DNA from: Symbiodinium natans | Taxonomy: Eukaryota > Sar > Dinophyceae > Suessiales > Symbiodiniaceae | Reading direction: 5' to 3' | Length of the DNA stretch: 64,000 nucleotides | NCBI GenBank assembly: GCA_905221605.1 | Contig: CAJNDS010002532.1 | Coordinates: 200,501-264,500 of the forward strand | In this document: one piece after another, positions 9,887 to 19,639 of the stretch | Position numbering within the stretch: position 1 is the stretch's first letter | How the letters are laid out: every line of letters starts with the position of its first letter | The notes under the pieces: generated by a model | The model's database searches: none | Seen by the model: only the letters and a program-made list of their open reading frames with translations | Told to the model about the DNA's origin: nothing | Program-made: the position numbers and the translations under genes

Positions 9887-9976
9887 TGGGCAGCCGGGGC
9901 TGCCATCTTCAGGTTTTTCGACTTGGACGGCGTCGTTAAACCCAAGTACATGGACGGGAACCTGTGCTTTTGCTGA
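9887..9976 (+). CDS. Candidate exon with stop
   Basis: After gtgaagcag the frame reads WAAGAAIFRFFDLDGVV, PKYMDGNLCFC and TGA. FFDLDGVV slightly resembles an EF-hand loop start but lacks the full pattern. It follows directly on an AAT tract. Confidence 0.45.
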   Translation, partial: WAAGAAIFRFFDLDGVVKPKYMDGNLCFC

Positions 9977-9990
9977 CGCTGGCACCTCTT

Positions 9991-10021
9991 TAGGGTTTAG
10001 GGTTTAGGGTTTAGGGTTTCG
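9991..10021 (+). repeat. TTTAGGG array
   Basis: Four units. Confidence 0.9.
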
Positions 10022-10109
10022 GGTAGTTGAGCACAAGACTCACTGCGCAGGATGGAGGAGGAATTGGCTGGCCGGAGGTTGATAGCTGGAGCCTCAGGAT
10101 GTTCCCTCT

Positions 10110-10234
10110 CTTGTGTCCCCTGCTGCCAGAGTAGCCGCCAACGCAGAGTTCGTGTCAGGGGCAGTTCCCGAGCTGAGGTTTCAGCGTTGCGTACACGTCC
10201 GCCGATGTCATTGCGGAGTACCTCAGGCGCGCGG
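10110..10234 (+). CDS. Candidate exon(s)
   Basis: Exon 10185-10234 reads VAYTSADVIAEYLRRA and ends before GTGGGG; an upstream piece reads AANAEFVSGAVPEL. Short, but both have protein-like composition and plausible AG acceptors. Confidence 0.45.
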
Positions 10235-10258
10235 GTGGGGGCCCTCTGGCAAGCCCTA

Positions 10259-10417
10259 ATTAACCCTAAACCCCTAAGCCCTAAACCCTAAACCCTTAAC
10301 CCCTAACCCCTAAACCCTAAACCCTTAACCCCTAACCCCTAACCCCTAACCCCTAACCCCTAACCCCTAAACCCTAAACCCTAAACCCTAAAACCTAAAA
10401 CCTAAAACCCCTAAACC
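10259..10417 (-). repeat. CCCTAAC / CCCTAAA mixed array
   Basis: About 22 units; the centre is homogenised to CCCCTAA. Confidence 0.9.
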
Positions 10418-10529
10418 TCCCAGGGTCGCACATGCGCCCTCCTGGGAAGGCTTGGCCATCCTCCCAAGGAGGAAGATTTGAAGGCTCTCTCTGCGTCTGT
10501 GTGCATCTCGTGCATCTTGGGACTGCCCT

Positions 10530-10580
10530 CGGGTTTAGGGTTTAGGGTTTAGGGTTTTGGGCTTAGGGTTTAGGGTTAGG
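10530..10580 (+). repeat. TTTAGGG array
   Basis: About seven units with TTTTGGG and CTTAGGG variants. Confidence 0.9.
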
Positions 10581-10708
10581 GAACCAAAAACGAAAGCCTG
10601 TCAGCCTAGCCGAATGCAAGTCGAATGTGCCAAAAGGAGGGCCTATGCAATGTTTGGCTTGTTTCTGGGTTTACTCGGTTAGGTCAGGGCCAGTTTAATT
10701 GGGTTTAA

Positions 10709-10920
10709 CTAGGAAGAAGGGAAGAACGGAAGCAAGGACGAAAGGAAGAACAGACGAAAGGAAGAAAGAAGGAAAGGACGAGGAAAACCGCAATAATAAA
10801 GGGAAAAACGAACGAAACCGAAGGACGGAGGCGAAGAAAGGAAAGAACCCAGGAGAGGAGAGCAAGGTGAGAAAGGATAGGAGAGGAGAGGAAGGAGAGC
10901 AAGGTGAGGAAAAACACATG
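10709..10920. repeat. Polypurine tract (GGAA/GAAGG/AACGAA)
   Basis: Over 200 bp almost without pyrimidines apart from C in GGACGAA words; able to form triplex or H-DNA. The overlapping Lys/Arg/Glu ORF is a by-product. Confidence 0.85.
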
Positions 10921-11021
10921 AAATCACCTTGCTCCCAAGAAGACAGAGCTGTCCAATTCCTTACCAGACGTGAGCGAGCTGTAATCAGAACGTATTTGTC
11001 CTGACAGTTGAGATTTGAGCG

Positions 11022-11397
11022 ATGGCAAAGCCGCAGCGCGTGCAAACCGACCCTGAGCCGAAAGCAGCCGCTCTCGAATTCCAGACCCAAACGAGCGCGC
11101 CTTTCCGAAGCGAGATCGAGGGCGCTGTCTTGTTCCTAGGGCCCGGAGTCTACTTAGCCTCACCCACGTAAATACACCGAAGGACAGAAGTGCTCGCACA
11201 AGTCGAAAGGCTGGAAAGCAGCGGCGAGCAGACAAAGACATCAGTCCCAAACAAGTTGCAAGTGCATGGTGTTGAGGCGCATTTTCTTGCAGAGTTCAGG
11301 CTGCTCCCAACCCGAAGTCTCTAACTACCGCAGATTTCGCCTGCGAACAGAGCACCCTGAAGCCGCCAGGAGTATGCAAGCAAGGGCCCAGAGCTGA
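11022..11397 (+). CDS. Small ORF and following exon
   Basis: An ATG at 11022, just after an in-frame stop, opens a 49-codon frame reading MAKPQRVQTDPEPKAAALEF and SEIEGAVLFLGPGVY, with TAA at 11169. A second segment, 11293-11397 after cttgcag, reads SSGCSQPEVSNYRRFRL and TEHPEAARSMQAR to TGA. Whether they belong together is unknown. Confidence 0.4.
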
Positions 11398-11450
11398 GAT
11401 TGCGCGGCTTTGTTTTCGCACGTTCGAAATTATCCGCGGATCGAGGGTTG

Positions 11451-11508
11451 CCCTAAACCCTGAACCCTGAACCCTAAACCCTAAACCCTAAACCCTAAAC
11501 CCTAAACC
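11451..11508 (-). repeat. CCCTAAA array
   Basis: Eight units, the first two CCCTGAA. Confidence 0.95.
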
Positions 11509-11519
11509 CGAGGCAAATC

Positions 11520-11612
11520 CAAGGGAAGCTTTGGCCGCAGAGGATGGCCAATCAAGTGGTGGCATGAGTCGGCAGGGTCCTCAGAGATTTTTGCCAATTT
11601 GTTGCTCAGTGG
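11520..11612 (+). CDS. Candidate exon between arrays
   Basis: Two frames are open; the better reads ESAGSSEIFANLLLSG before GTGTCA. It fills the whole gap between two CCCTAAA arrays. Confidence 0.35.
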
Positions 11613-11620
11613 GGTGTCAC

Positions 11621-11800
11621 CCTAAACCCTAAACCCTAAACCCTAAACCCTAAACCCTAAACCCTAAACCCTAAACCCTAAACCCTAAACCCTAAACCCT
11701 AAACCCTAAACCCTAAACCCTAAACACTAAACCCTAAACCCTAAACTCTAAACCCCAGACCCTAAAACCTAAACCCTAAACCTTAAACCGCAAACCCTGA
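11621..11800 (-). repeat. CCCTAAA array, about 25 units
   Basis: The left 110 bp is a perfect heptamer run; variants (CACTAAA, CTCTAAA) increase rightwards. Confidence 0.95.
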
Positions 11801-12067
11801 ACCCATTTTTTTGACCCAGAGTTGTGATTTCTATCTATGGCTCTCTTCAAGACGCAGTTTGTACTAGGGTGCTGCACGGGTGCCGCCGGGCACATAAGCC
11901 TCGATCTTGAGGTAGCAGCATGTTGCAGTGGCATTGGAGATGGAAGTTAGAGATGAGCAGTCGCTCTTCCCTCCTAGGGGCTTGACCAAAAAGGGTTCAC
12001 AGGCATCCACAACGTAAGTGCATTCAGATGTGGTGTCATGGATTGTCTTGACATGCCGCCTTGGCAG

Positions 12068-12556
12068 TTGGATGGTTTTGGATCTTCGAAGATGCGAAAG
12101 CAATCGAACGCGTCGAATGAAAGACGGGCCTTTTTTGTTGTCAGTGTTCGATTGCAGTACTGGCTTGAGAACGACTTCATTGCTGCCGTGAGTCCGAATG
12201 CGGGCCAGTGCAACGCTTCTTTTGTTTTTCCAATGTGGGCGTGGAAACACTGACCCGACATCACAGATCACAAGGCGGCGACAGCATGTGGCAAAGGCAC
12301 ACTTCAGAAACAAAAGCGATCTGCAGCATCCAGAACGGCAACCCGATGCGCTCATAAGCACAAACATTCCATACCGACCTCATGCTAGTACATGTCCCGG
12401 GGCAGATGAAGATAGCCCCTTGGTTTGTTTCACCTTCCGATGACAGCACAGGTCCTGATTGAGCTCTCACTGCTCCTGGGCACTGATGCAACCACCGCTT
12501 TCATCCAGGAGCGGCCGCATGATGGGTATGATGTCACGAAAGACAATCTTGTCTGC
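12068..12556 (+). CDS. Exon cluster; strand not fully certain
   Basis: Exon 12068-12187 (after ccttggcag, before GTGAGT, 40 codons) reads LDGFGSSKMRKQSN, RRAFFVVSVRLQYW and ENDFIAA. 12276-12435 reads HVAKAHFRNKSDLQHPE. 12451-12556 (after cacag) reads VLIELSLLLGTDATTAFIQE. A 167-codon minus frame (11864-12367) covers part of this and also looks coding. The good GTGAGT donor and the strand of the neighbours favour plus. No domain recognised. Confidence 0.45.
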
Positions 12557-12559
12557 GGG

Positions 12560-12602
12560 TCCCTCCCTCCCTCCCTCCCTCCCTCCCTCCCTCCCTTCCT
12601 CT
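12560..12602. repeat. (CCCT)n microsatellite
   Basis: About ten CCCT units. Confidence 0.95.
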
Positions 12603-13089
12603 CTCATGTTGCACGGTGTTAGTCAGGGTTCCAGATTTGGGAAGGTTTGTGGAGGTTGGAATGGCCATGAATAGGTTGGCGTGACATGGAGCGCAGAGGT
12701 CTCAGGAACCTGCTGCAAGCTCCATCAATGCTGGTTCTTCCTAGGTCTAAGCTGGTTCTCCCCCCTCCCCCCAACCCCCCACACGAAAATGAAGGTCACA
12801 ATGCGCATCTCGACTGTGTCTTCTGTGCAACTTCCTGCCAGAAACACAAGCTCTACCAGCAGATTGGCCTCCGAATGGGTCAGGCAGTCGCAGCGGGGGC
12901 CGTTCCGAGTGAGGGGGCTCCCTGACATCCTAGGGCTCAGAGGGCTTGTGCAAGCCCTGAGGATTCGATTCGATGATCTCTTGTATATCTCATGTGGCCA
13001 AAACATACTAATATTCTAGAAAATGTATAATCTACAACAACATGTTCAATACTATTCTTGCAGGTCATACATGTTCAATCTTTGTTAGG

Positions 13090-13939
13090 TTTCAAGTTGT
13101 TTCTTGCGGGTGACTGCCAGGATCCCATTGAGTCCATCACCAAGTGGTTCCGAGACCAGCTGCTGGGCCGTTCATCAAGGGGGGGGGGGGGGGGGGGGGA
13201 GGGCCTTTATGAGAGGGGGGTTCAGGAATGTGGGATGGTTTGATGAAGTTTGTGTATATATACACACATATATATGTGTATGTGTATGTAAACGATGTAT
13301 ATACACATGTATATGTGCCGGAAGACTTGGAGACACCTGGAGGCTGTACACTCGGAAGCTGCGCTGGAGGGATGTGTACCTGGAGGTGCACAGTCTTTGC
13401 ATGGCAGCTCTGCCTACAGTTCTGCAGTGCTCTTAGATCAGCAGACAGGATGCCTAATCTGCCCCACCTGCAGAGGGATCGACACCGTTCAATGCCAATC
13501 TCTCGTTGTCCAGGAGGGTTAAGTCGCATGTAGGTTTTTTTTTGCGTTGAAAACCCCTTAAACCACAACTGGCTTTTTTTAACGTGAAACAACCCTAAGT
13601 AGCAGCTTGAGCCTTTAGCTGCCACTGTGTTAGGCACTGTCGCCTGTGTTGGCCGACCTGGCGGAGAAGGATGCCTTGGCGCAGAATATCTCAAGACACC
13701 CCACACCACTAACCCTAAACCCTACACCGCCACTGGCCTTCAAACGGATCCGAAACGGCCAGGCTGAGCAAAAGCCCCCCCCCACCCCCCATCCTCTTTC
13801 ACCTCCCAAACCTTATTTGAAAAGAGAAACGAGTCCATCAGGGTCCATTCCTGGCCCAGCACAGGGCGTCGGCCAATATGTCTCAGAGCCACATCTAGGC
13901 CCTCTAGCTTCCAACCTGTGCGAATGGGAGCAGCATGTG
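13090..13939 (+). CDS. Four exons of an unrecognised protein
   Basis: Exon about 13090-13180 reads FKLFLAGDCQDPIESITKWF then RDQLLG, running into a poly-G tract. Exon about 13317-13518 reads SSAVLLDQQTGCLICPTCRG and VQCQSLVVQEG, with a CxxCxxC-like cluster, before GTTAAG. Exon 13634-13695 (after gtgttag) reads LSPVLADLAEKDALAQNIS. Exon 13865-13939 (after agcacag, before GTAGGT, 25 codons) reads GVGQYVSEPHLGPLAS and CEWEQHV. Same strand and regular spacing suggest one gene. A zinc-binding role for the Cys cluster is only a guess. Confidence 0.55.
13181..13202. repeat. Poly-G tract
   Basis: About 20 G residues with one A near the end. Confidence 0.9.
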
Positions 13940-14087
13940 GTAGGTGCAAGGCCGTACGAGCAATGATGAAGCTGCCAACTCTCCTTAGAAGAGTCTCCAA
14001 CTTCACACTTTAGAAGCATGCCCAAGCTCCAAAGCCAAAAACTTGGGCCCCCACCCTGAACCCGTACGAAATGACCCTGAAAGCCAT

Positions 14088-14240
14088 GCGGGGATTTCCG
14101 ATAAAAACAGGGGGTACCCTTTTTTAGGGGTCCCTTGGTCTTTCCCCAAATGGGGGTACCCTTAATATACTCTAAAATAGGTATAATCCTTCTCATAGGA
14201 ACCCCCAAAAAGGTACCCCTATTGTCGGAACCTCCCAATG
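14088..14240 (+). mobile_element. GGTACCCC foldback element, long copy
   Basis: Left end cggggatttccgataaaaac then gggggtaccc; right end aggtacccctattgtcggaa. The ends are inverted repeats of about 25 bp with few mismatches. The longer middle carries a second gggggtaccc, suggesting a composite of two copies. Confidence 0.65.
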
Positions 14241-14276
14241 TACCCCTGAAAAATGCGCCAGCATTCACGCACACCC

Positions 14277-14740
14277 CCCCCCCCCCCCCCGGCCATGGTC
14301 AACCCCCCCTCCCCCCCTGTTGCTCATAGTGGGTTTTGGGTTCCTCCCCCCCACCCCCCCCTTTGGTTCATGGTCTGTGGTTCATGGGTTTAGGGTTTAG
14401 GGTCCATTGGTTCATTGGTTCGCTGGTTCGCGGTGGGCTTAGAGTTTAGGGTTCAAGGTTTGGGGTCTAGGTTTACGGTTTCCCCTCTCCCCCCGTGGTT
14501 CGTGCTGGGTTTACGGTTCACGGTTAAAGCGGTTAAGGTTTCGGGTTTACCCTCTTCCCCCCTGTGGTTCATTGGTGGGTTTTGGTTTTAGTTAGGGTTC
14601 AGGGTTTGGGGTTTAGGTTGAATTTTTCTCTCATCCCCCCTGTGCTCCGTTGTGTTTTAGGGTCAACGGGCAGGGTTTGGGAGGGGGATACCATGGGGGG
14701 AGATACCATTGGGGGGGGGGGGGGGGGGGTGGTCAATTAC
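14277..14740. repeat. C/G homopolymer runs and degenerate TTTAGGG-like words
   Basis: Poly-C (14275-14291), several short C runs, poly-G (14711-14730), and diverged words such as GGTTCATTGGTT and TTTAGGGTCC. No exon seen. Confidence 0.7.
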
Positions 14741-14837
14741 GCGGAACGCGGGCGCACATAGACCTCCAAGTAGTAGGATCCCCCTAGAAGCCTGAATCAA
14801 AGCACCCTTGATATCGTCAGCCCCTAAGTCGCCGAAC

Positions 14838-14930
14838 CCCTAAACCCTAAACCCTAAACCCTAAACCCTAAACCCTAAACCCTAAACCCTGAACCCTAAA
14901 CCCTAAACCCCAAACCCTATAAACCTAAAT
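14838..14930 (-). repeat. CCCTAAA array, 12 units
   Basis: Ends 3 bp before the TAG acceptor of the next exon. Confidence 0.95.
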
Positions 14931-14933
14931 TAG

Positions 14934-14996
14934 CACGGGTGAATGAGGACGCCGACTTCGGGCTGGCGCTGCAGTTCGCACGCAAGGCCGGAGCCT
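14934..14996 (+). CDS. Exon, unknown protein
   Basis: Reads RVNEDADFGLALQFARKAGA after aaattag and before GTGAGA. The CCCTAAA array occupies the end of the upstream intron. Confidence 0.55.
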
Positions 14997-15038
14997 GTGA
15001 GAGGCCTCCAGGCCGTGCTCTCACCCCCCCCCACCTTT

Positions 15039-15120
15039 GGGGTTTAGGGTTTAGGGTTTTAGGGTTTGGGCTTTTAGGGTTTAGGGTGTTTAGGGTTTAG
15101 GGCTTTTAGGGTTAGGGTGG
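15039..15120 (+). repeat. TTTAGGG array with TTTTAGGG units
   Basis: About ten units of alternating length. Confidence 0.9.
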
Positions 15121-15559
15121 TTTTCGGACGTGTCGTAGTCATGAGACCGGTTTCGGGAGAGTTGAACACAAACCAGCCACCCTCGGCCTGGGGTTGTTAG
15201 ATTTTAAACCAAACTCTTCTCCTCGCCCAGTGCCCAACCCAGAGCCCCAGAGTATCCCTAAAGAACACCTGGAGTGCCCAGCCCCAAGAGCATCCCCAGT
15301 CCGCAGAGTGTCCTAGAGTGACCATCCCAGAGTGAGCTCGCAAGGTAGGGGGGGTGGGAGTGGGGGCGGGCATCAGCTCCGACAACCGTGTTGGCATGCT
15401 GTCGTCAACGTGTGAAGGGCTATGGTCAAATGCTATAGCAGTGGAGTGTAGGTTTCAGGATTAAGGGCAGTATCTCTCATGCCATGAGTGCAGGGCCACA
15501 TTCTAAGCACACAGCAAGCTGTAGACTCTAGTGTGCTCAGCTCAACGCCACCTCTGCAG

Positions 15560-16024
15560 GTGTATGAGCAGGATGCTCGTTCCCTGAAAGCTGCGCGAAG
15601 CCAAGAGAAGCTGGTCCAGTCTGCATTGCTAGCATTCGAAGCCTTGGCATCCAGAGGTTGTTGCGAACCTGGAGCGCCAACGGCGGCAGAACGGCGAGAA
15701 GGCCGTCACTGTTGTCCAGAGAATCTCCATCCGCCAAGTGTCAGCAGCTTCGGATCCCGTAGAACTGTGACAGAACGGTTGTTGCAGAAGTGCCGACCTC
15801 TCAGCTCTGAGGGCATGTGCATCCCTTCGGCAGACATCAGGCCGTGGCAATCGACTCATCGCTTCACCAGGCAGGTTTTTGTTGTTGTTTTCTTGGTTGT
15901 TTTTTTTTCCCATCGGGCTTATCAGTGCATCTCGGCATCGTCTGCTTGGATGTTGTCAACGGGACCCTGAAATCCCTGGAGGAAAAGGCATCAGAAGAAG
16001 GGCTCAGACTTCAGCTGAGAAATG
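15560..16024 (+). CDS. Exon cluster, unknown protein, frames overlap
   Basis: Exon 15560-15656 (after cctctgcag, before GTTGTT) reads VYEQDARSLKAARSQEKLV and LLAFEALASR. Immediately after, a different frame (about 15643-15766) reads VVANLERQRRQNGEKAVTVV and IRQVSAASDPVEL to TGA; the two cannot both continue without a frameshift or unseen splice. Exon 15788-15874 (after ttgttgcag, before GTTTTT) reads KCRPLSSEGMCIPSADI. Exon 15926-16024 reads GIVCLDVVNGTLKSLEEKA and ends at a TTTAGGG array. Confidence 0.5.
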
Positions 16025-16080
16025 GAGGGTTTAGGGTTTTGGGGTTTTAGGGTTTTAGGGTTTTAGGCTTTCAGAGTTTT
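16025..16080 (+). repeat. TTTAGGG / TTTTAGGG array at an exon edge
   Basis: Begins directly after the coding frame that ends near 16024. Confidence 0.9.
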
Positions 16081-16122
16081 GGGGTATAGGCGGTTTAGGG
16101 TTTGGGGAGTTGCCGGTGTCAG

Positions 16123-16195
16123 GTTTGTGGCGATAGGCTCCACGCCCTGAATTCGGAATACGTTCACCCCCGGAGCCCTAAGCCCATCCTGGGTG
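16123..16195 (+). CDS. Candidate exon
   Basis: After ggtgtcag the frame reads VCGDRLHALNSEYVHPR. Right boundary unclear. Confidence 0.35.
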
Positions 16196-16293
16196 GAGGC
16201 GGCGGAGCTTCGGGTTTGGGATTGAGGGTTAAAGTTTAGGGTGCACCTCCGGAAATCCAGGATCCGGCTCCTTAGATGCATGAGGGGAGAAGC

Positions 16294-16407
16294 CCCTAAA
16301 CCCTCAACCCTAAACCCTAAACCCTCAAGCCTAAACCCTACACCTTAAACCCTAAAGCCTACACCCTAAACCCTACACCCTAAACCCTAAACCCGAAACC
16401 CTAAACC
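16294..16407 (-). repeat. CCCTAAA array with CCCTACA units
   Basis: About 15 units. Its last unit flows into cccaccag, the acceptor of the next exon. Confidence 0.9.
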
Positions 16408-16413
16408 CACCAG

Positions 16414-17897
16414 GCCAACCAGGAGCGAAACAAGGAGCTCCCCGTGGCTTCCAGCCTCCTCCTGCGCTCCGCAGCACTGGCGGACAAGGCCCCTGGAGCC
16501 TAAATCCTGAACCCTAAACCCTAAACTCTTAAACTCTTAAACTCTTAAACTCTTAAACTCTTAAACTCTTAAACTCTTAAACTCTTAAACTCTTAAACTC
16601 TTAAACTCTTAAACTCTTAAACTCTAAACCCCAAACCCTCATCCGCCTAAACCCTAAACCCTAATCCCTAAAGGCCCCAAAGGCCCTAAAGGCCCCAAAG
16701 GCCCCAAAAGGCCCCAAAAGGCCCCAAAAAGGCCCTAAAGGACCCTAAAGGACCCGAAATGGTGCCATCATCATACTGAAGCATACTGAAGCCAACGGCT
16801 GTTCCGCCTCGCTCGCGGCCAGCACCTCAACTTGAGGCATCAGCTGAGCGTGTGTGTCGCAGAACCAAAGCTCTCAGACCTGAGCCCCGGGGCATGATGG
16901 TCCAAAGGGTTGCATAGGGGAAGCGCCGACAGCACAGTGCTGTAATGAAGCACACAGCAGTGGAAGTTAACGCTCTTAACAAAGGCTCAGAGGCTACAAG
17001 GAAACCCCTGAGACCACAGGCTTCACAGAGTACCTGCAGGTGTGGCTGGACGTGCGACTCGAGGATGTGTCGCGCATGGGCGCGCCGGTGTCCACTCAGG
17101 CGCAGAATGTGTGAGAAGCAGTGTGGTCATGAACAGCCTTCCGTGTTTCTGCCCTGTGGCGCAGTTGTTCTCCGACCTGCGTCGTGTCCTCTACCAACTT
17201 CTTGGGAGGATGGGCCCGTGGAGAGTCCGTGAGAAGGGTTTGTCGGTGGATGGGGTAGGATTCACACAGGGCTGGTCCTGGCGGACGTATGAGACTGTCA
17301 CTCGAACTTGAAATCTTCGGGTTTTCTGACTTGGACTACGGTATCTTGGGGTTGTAGCTTCTTTTTCCTGCAAGCACGCGGGAGTGGAAAAGGAACCTGC
17401 GCGGATAGAGAAACTGTACGAGCCATGCCTGACCCAGAACCAGGCTTCTATCCCCGTTATCAGAGACATTGACGCCCGATTCCAAAACATGAGATTCAAA
17501 AACACGTAGCTGTCGCGGTTCAGATACCATCCTGGAGCTAGATACCGTAGTTGCGGGGTGTTCCCAAGCATGATCAGCGAATCAGGGCTTCCGAATTCGG
17601 GTTATTTTCCGAATGTGTTTCTGGATCGGCGCGTGTGTAACCCTAAACCCTAAACCCTAAACCCTAAACCCTAAACCCTAAACCCTAAACCCTAAACCCT
17701 AAACCCTAAACCCTAAACCCTAGGCCCTAAACCCTAAACCCGAAACCCTAAACCCCAAACCCTAAACCCTAAACCGTGAAGGGAATCCATCACCGAGACA
17801 AAGGGAGACCATACTGGGGCCGGTCGCCCAGCGTTGAGCTCGCCACCGACGAGCTGAAACAGAAGATGGGGGAAGGTCGTTCGCGCAGACAGATTTC
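16414..17897 (+). CDS. Eight-exon cluster of an unrecognised protein
   Basis: 16414-16503 reads ANQERNKELPVASSLLLRSA. About 16790-16916 reads LEASAERVCRRTKALRPEP. 16992-17110 reads YKETPETTGFTEYLQVWL and EDVSRMGAPVS, before GTGAGA. 17165-17237 (after gtggcgcag) reads LFSDLRRVLYQLLGRMG. 17270-17357 reads LSLELEIFGFSDLDYG. 17375-17505 (after tgcaag, before GTAGCT) reads EPARIEKLYEPCL and ASIPVIRDIDARFQNM. 17571-17629 reads SGLPNSGYFPNVFLD. 17782-17897 (before GTAAGA) reads HHRDKGRPYWGRSP and LATDELKQKM. Consistent strand, spacing and style make this the best multi-exon gene of the left half. No family recognised. Confidence 0.6.
16521..16625. repeat. AAACTCTT octamer array, about 13 units
   Basis: Homogeneous 8-bp unit inside CCCTAAA-like flanks; looks like a telomere-like unit that mutated and was then amplified. 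Confidence 0.95.
16668..16758. repeat. AAAGGCCCC repeat
   Basis: Eight or nine units of 9-11 bp (AAAGGCCCC, AAAGGCCCT, AAAGGACCC). Confidence 0.9.
17639..17776 (-). repeat. CCCTAAA array, about 19 units
   Basis: Lies in the intron between exons 17571-17629 and 17782-17897 and fills almost all of it. Confidence 0.95.
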
Positions 17898-18004
17898 GTA
17901 AGAACATGCGAAACCGTACTATGCTGTATCATACTTTGCGAAATATACCATACCATGCTAGGATATACTGTACTGGAACTTCTGGCCACCATCCCGAGCT
18001 TCAG

Positions 18005-18163
18005 GTCACGGCCAGCAAGATGGTCCTGGCGGATGCAGGATCGCTTCCAGACGCCAAGGACGCCGCCAGTTTTTTTTGTGCACTCGACTACCTGCCTGCT
18101 CGCTCAATTTTTGTGCAGTGTGTGCACTGCAAAGTTGGTGCAAAATGCCTGATAGAGCATTGA
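18005..18163 (+). CDS. Candidate exon, 52 codons
   Basis: After gagcttcag reads VTASKMVLADAGSLPDAKDA, then CALDYLPARSIFVQC and a stop. The first third is the most convincing. Confidence 0.45.
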   Translation, partial: VTASKMVLADAGSLPDAKDAASFFCALDYLPARSIFVQCVHCKVGAKCLIEH

Positions 18164-18367
18164 GTGCAGGGCTGGAGCTTAGGCTGACTGAGTGACTGGA
18201 CATGCTCCGCTTTGCGCACAGGCTGTTCAAAGGTGGACATGGTCGCATCGATGGCAGATGCTGCCAGCTCAGATGCCATGACCAGAGTCTAGGTGTCCAG
18301 GACCCCAGGAGTTTCGATGTCTGGGAGTCTTGTCAGGAACTTGATATCTACTAATGATTGACGCCAG

Positions 18368-18733
18368 GTTCCGTGCAATTATCGAGCACAACCTCGTCCA
18401 CGCCGCTGGGCCGCAGACGCTGCTCTCCTGTCTCAGAAGTGGAAGCCGATGCAGCAGGCCAAGCGCAAGAACGAGAAGAACGAGAAGGGCGAGAAGATCC
18501 ACCCAACGCCAGAAGGGGGCGAGTCCGTCGCACCCTTAAGTGCCTTGGCCCCCCATTCCGTGGGCCCGAGTCGTTTTGGCAGCATGAGGCATTCACCCCC
18601 GTTCCGGCCCTTTGTGCGCTGGTTTGGATGCCTTCGCTCTCTACAACAGACCAGCAGCATGCCCCTCGGCCACCCTCAGGCTGAACCTGTGGAGCTGGTG
18701 GTGCACCGAACCTTTAAGGCCACATCGCTGTAG
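18368..18733 (+). CDS. Lys/Glu-rich open frame, 121 codons
   Basis: Open from the acceptor gacgccag to TAG at 18731. It reads RRWAADAALLSQKWKPMQQ, a basic-acidic stretch KRKNEKNEKGEKIH, then a Pro/Ser-rich tail. Probably an exon extending left of the first ATG (18449). A minus frame with similar openness overlaps. Function unknown. Confidence 0.5.
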   Translation, partial: VPCNYRAQPRPRRWAADAALLSQKWKPMQQAKRKNEKNEKGEKIHPTPEGGESVAPLSALAPHSVGPSRFGSMRHSPPFRPFVRWFGCLRSLQQTSSMPLGHPQAEPVELVVHRTFKATSL

Positions 18734-18977
18734 AGGTGGATTCAGTCGATTAAGTTGTCAAGGTTTCAAAAGTACCAACAAGGGAGGCATAGATGGGGTC
18801 ACGAGGTATTTCCCTCAGCGTTTGCCCAAGCCAAGCAGTATGGATGGCCCGCTGTGCAGGATTAGACGTTTCACCCCGGCCAGACATGTGTCTGCCAAAG
18901 CGATCGATGATGTTTTAAGCCTGTAGTCCCCCAACCCTAGACTGCAGTTGAATCCTCACTGAGCAACGTTCCCGCAG

Positions 18978-19323
18978 GAGCACCAAAGCGACGAAGCCGT
19001 TCCTGACTGGGCCCACGGGTCCTTCGCGGCCATCGCATGGATCCCAGAGCTCTACTATATTCTGCAAGGAGGTGAGACCAAGATTTCACGAGTTGAGTTC
19101 TTATCATTTTCATCTGCGCGACGTGCGGACAGGGTTTGGCAGAAGCATCATTTGATCAGGTCTTGGAGTATGTGGCATCCCTCAACCAGAGGCCAGATGT
19201 GTTAACCTCCGGGTTGCCGTGATTGCTGTGGTCTTCAACGTCTGTATGCCTATCTTCCACAACATGCGCAGCCAGGCTGTTGTCTTGCCCCCTCAAGAGT
19301 TTTGCAAATGTAGAAATCTCTAG
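18978..19323 (+). CDS. Exons of a possible membrane protein
   Basis: Exon 18978-19071 (after tcccgcag, before GTGAGA) reads SDEAVPDWAHGSFAAIAWIP then ELYYILQG. A second segment (about 19133-19220) reads GLAEASFDQVLEYVASLNQ. A third, 19192-19323, reads LRVAVIAVVFNVCMPIFHNM and AVVLPPQEF to a stop, with a hydrophobic stretch long enough to cross a membrane. The second and third overlap in different frames, so only one is real there. Confidence 0.55.
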
Positions 19324-19447
19324 GCCCCAATTCGGCCCTAAGTCCTCAACCCTAAACCCCTCAAGGAGTCCTCAAGTCCTGAGCACCCTGTGCCGCAGCA
19401 TGTATCTGTCCGCAACAAGCCTCACATGGTGCAACGTGGGTACGGAG

Positions 19448-19531
19448 GCCAGAACAGCCCATGATCCGGGAACACGAGTTTGACACACTGGCCGCCACCC
19501 TCGCAATGGGCTCAGCCGCCGAGGACATGCG
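19448..19531 (+). CDS. Exon whose donor lies in a TTTAGGG array
   Basis: Reads QPMIREHEFDTLAATLAMGS then AAEDM; the next bases are GTTTAGGG, so the 5' splice site would be the first GT of the array at 19532. Clear protein-like composition; family unknown. Confidence 0.6.
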
Positions 19532-19637
19532 GTTTAGGGTTTAGGGTTGAGGGTTTGGGGTTTAGGGTTGGGTTGAGGGTTTCGGGTTTCGGGTTTCGGG
19601 TTTAGGAGTTTAGGGTTTAGGTTTTTTTTGTTTAGGG
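19532..19637 (+). repeat. TTTAGGG array with TTTCGGG units
   Basis: Starts exactly at the inferred 5' splice site of exon 19448-19531. Confidence 0.9.
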
Positions 19638-19639
19638 TG

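Noticed and set aside
9887-9976. EF-hand (FFDLDGVVKPKYMDGN)
   Set aside because: Only the start of the loop fits; acidic residues at the later loop positions are missing.
11864-12367. 167-codon minus-strand ORF as the main call
   Set aside because: Plausible, but the plus strand offers a GTGAGT donor and neighbours on the same strand; kept only as the alternative.
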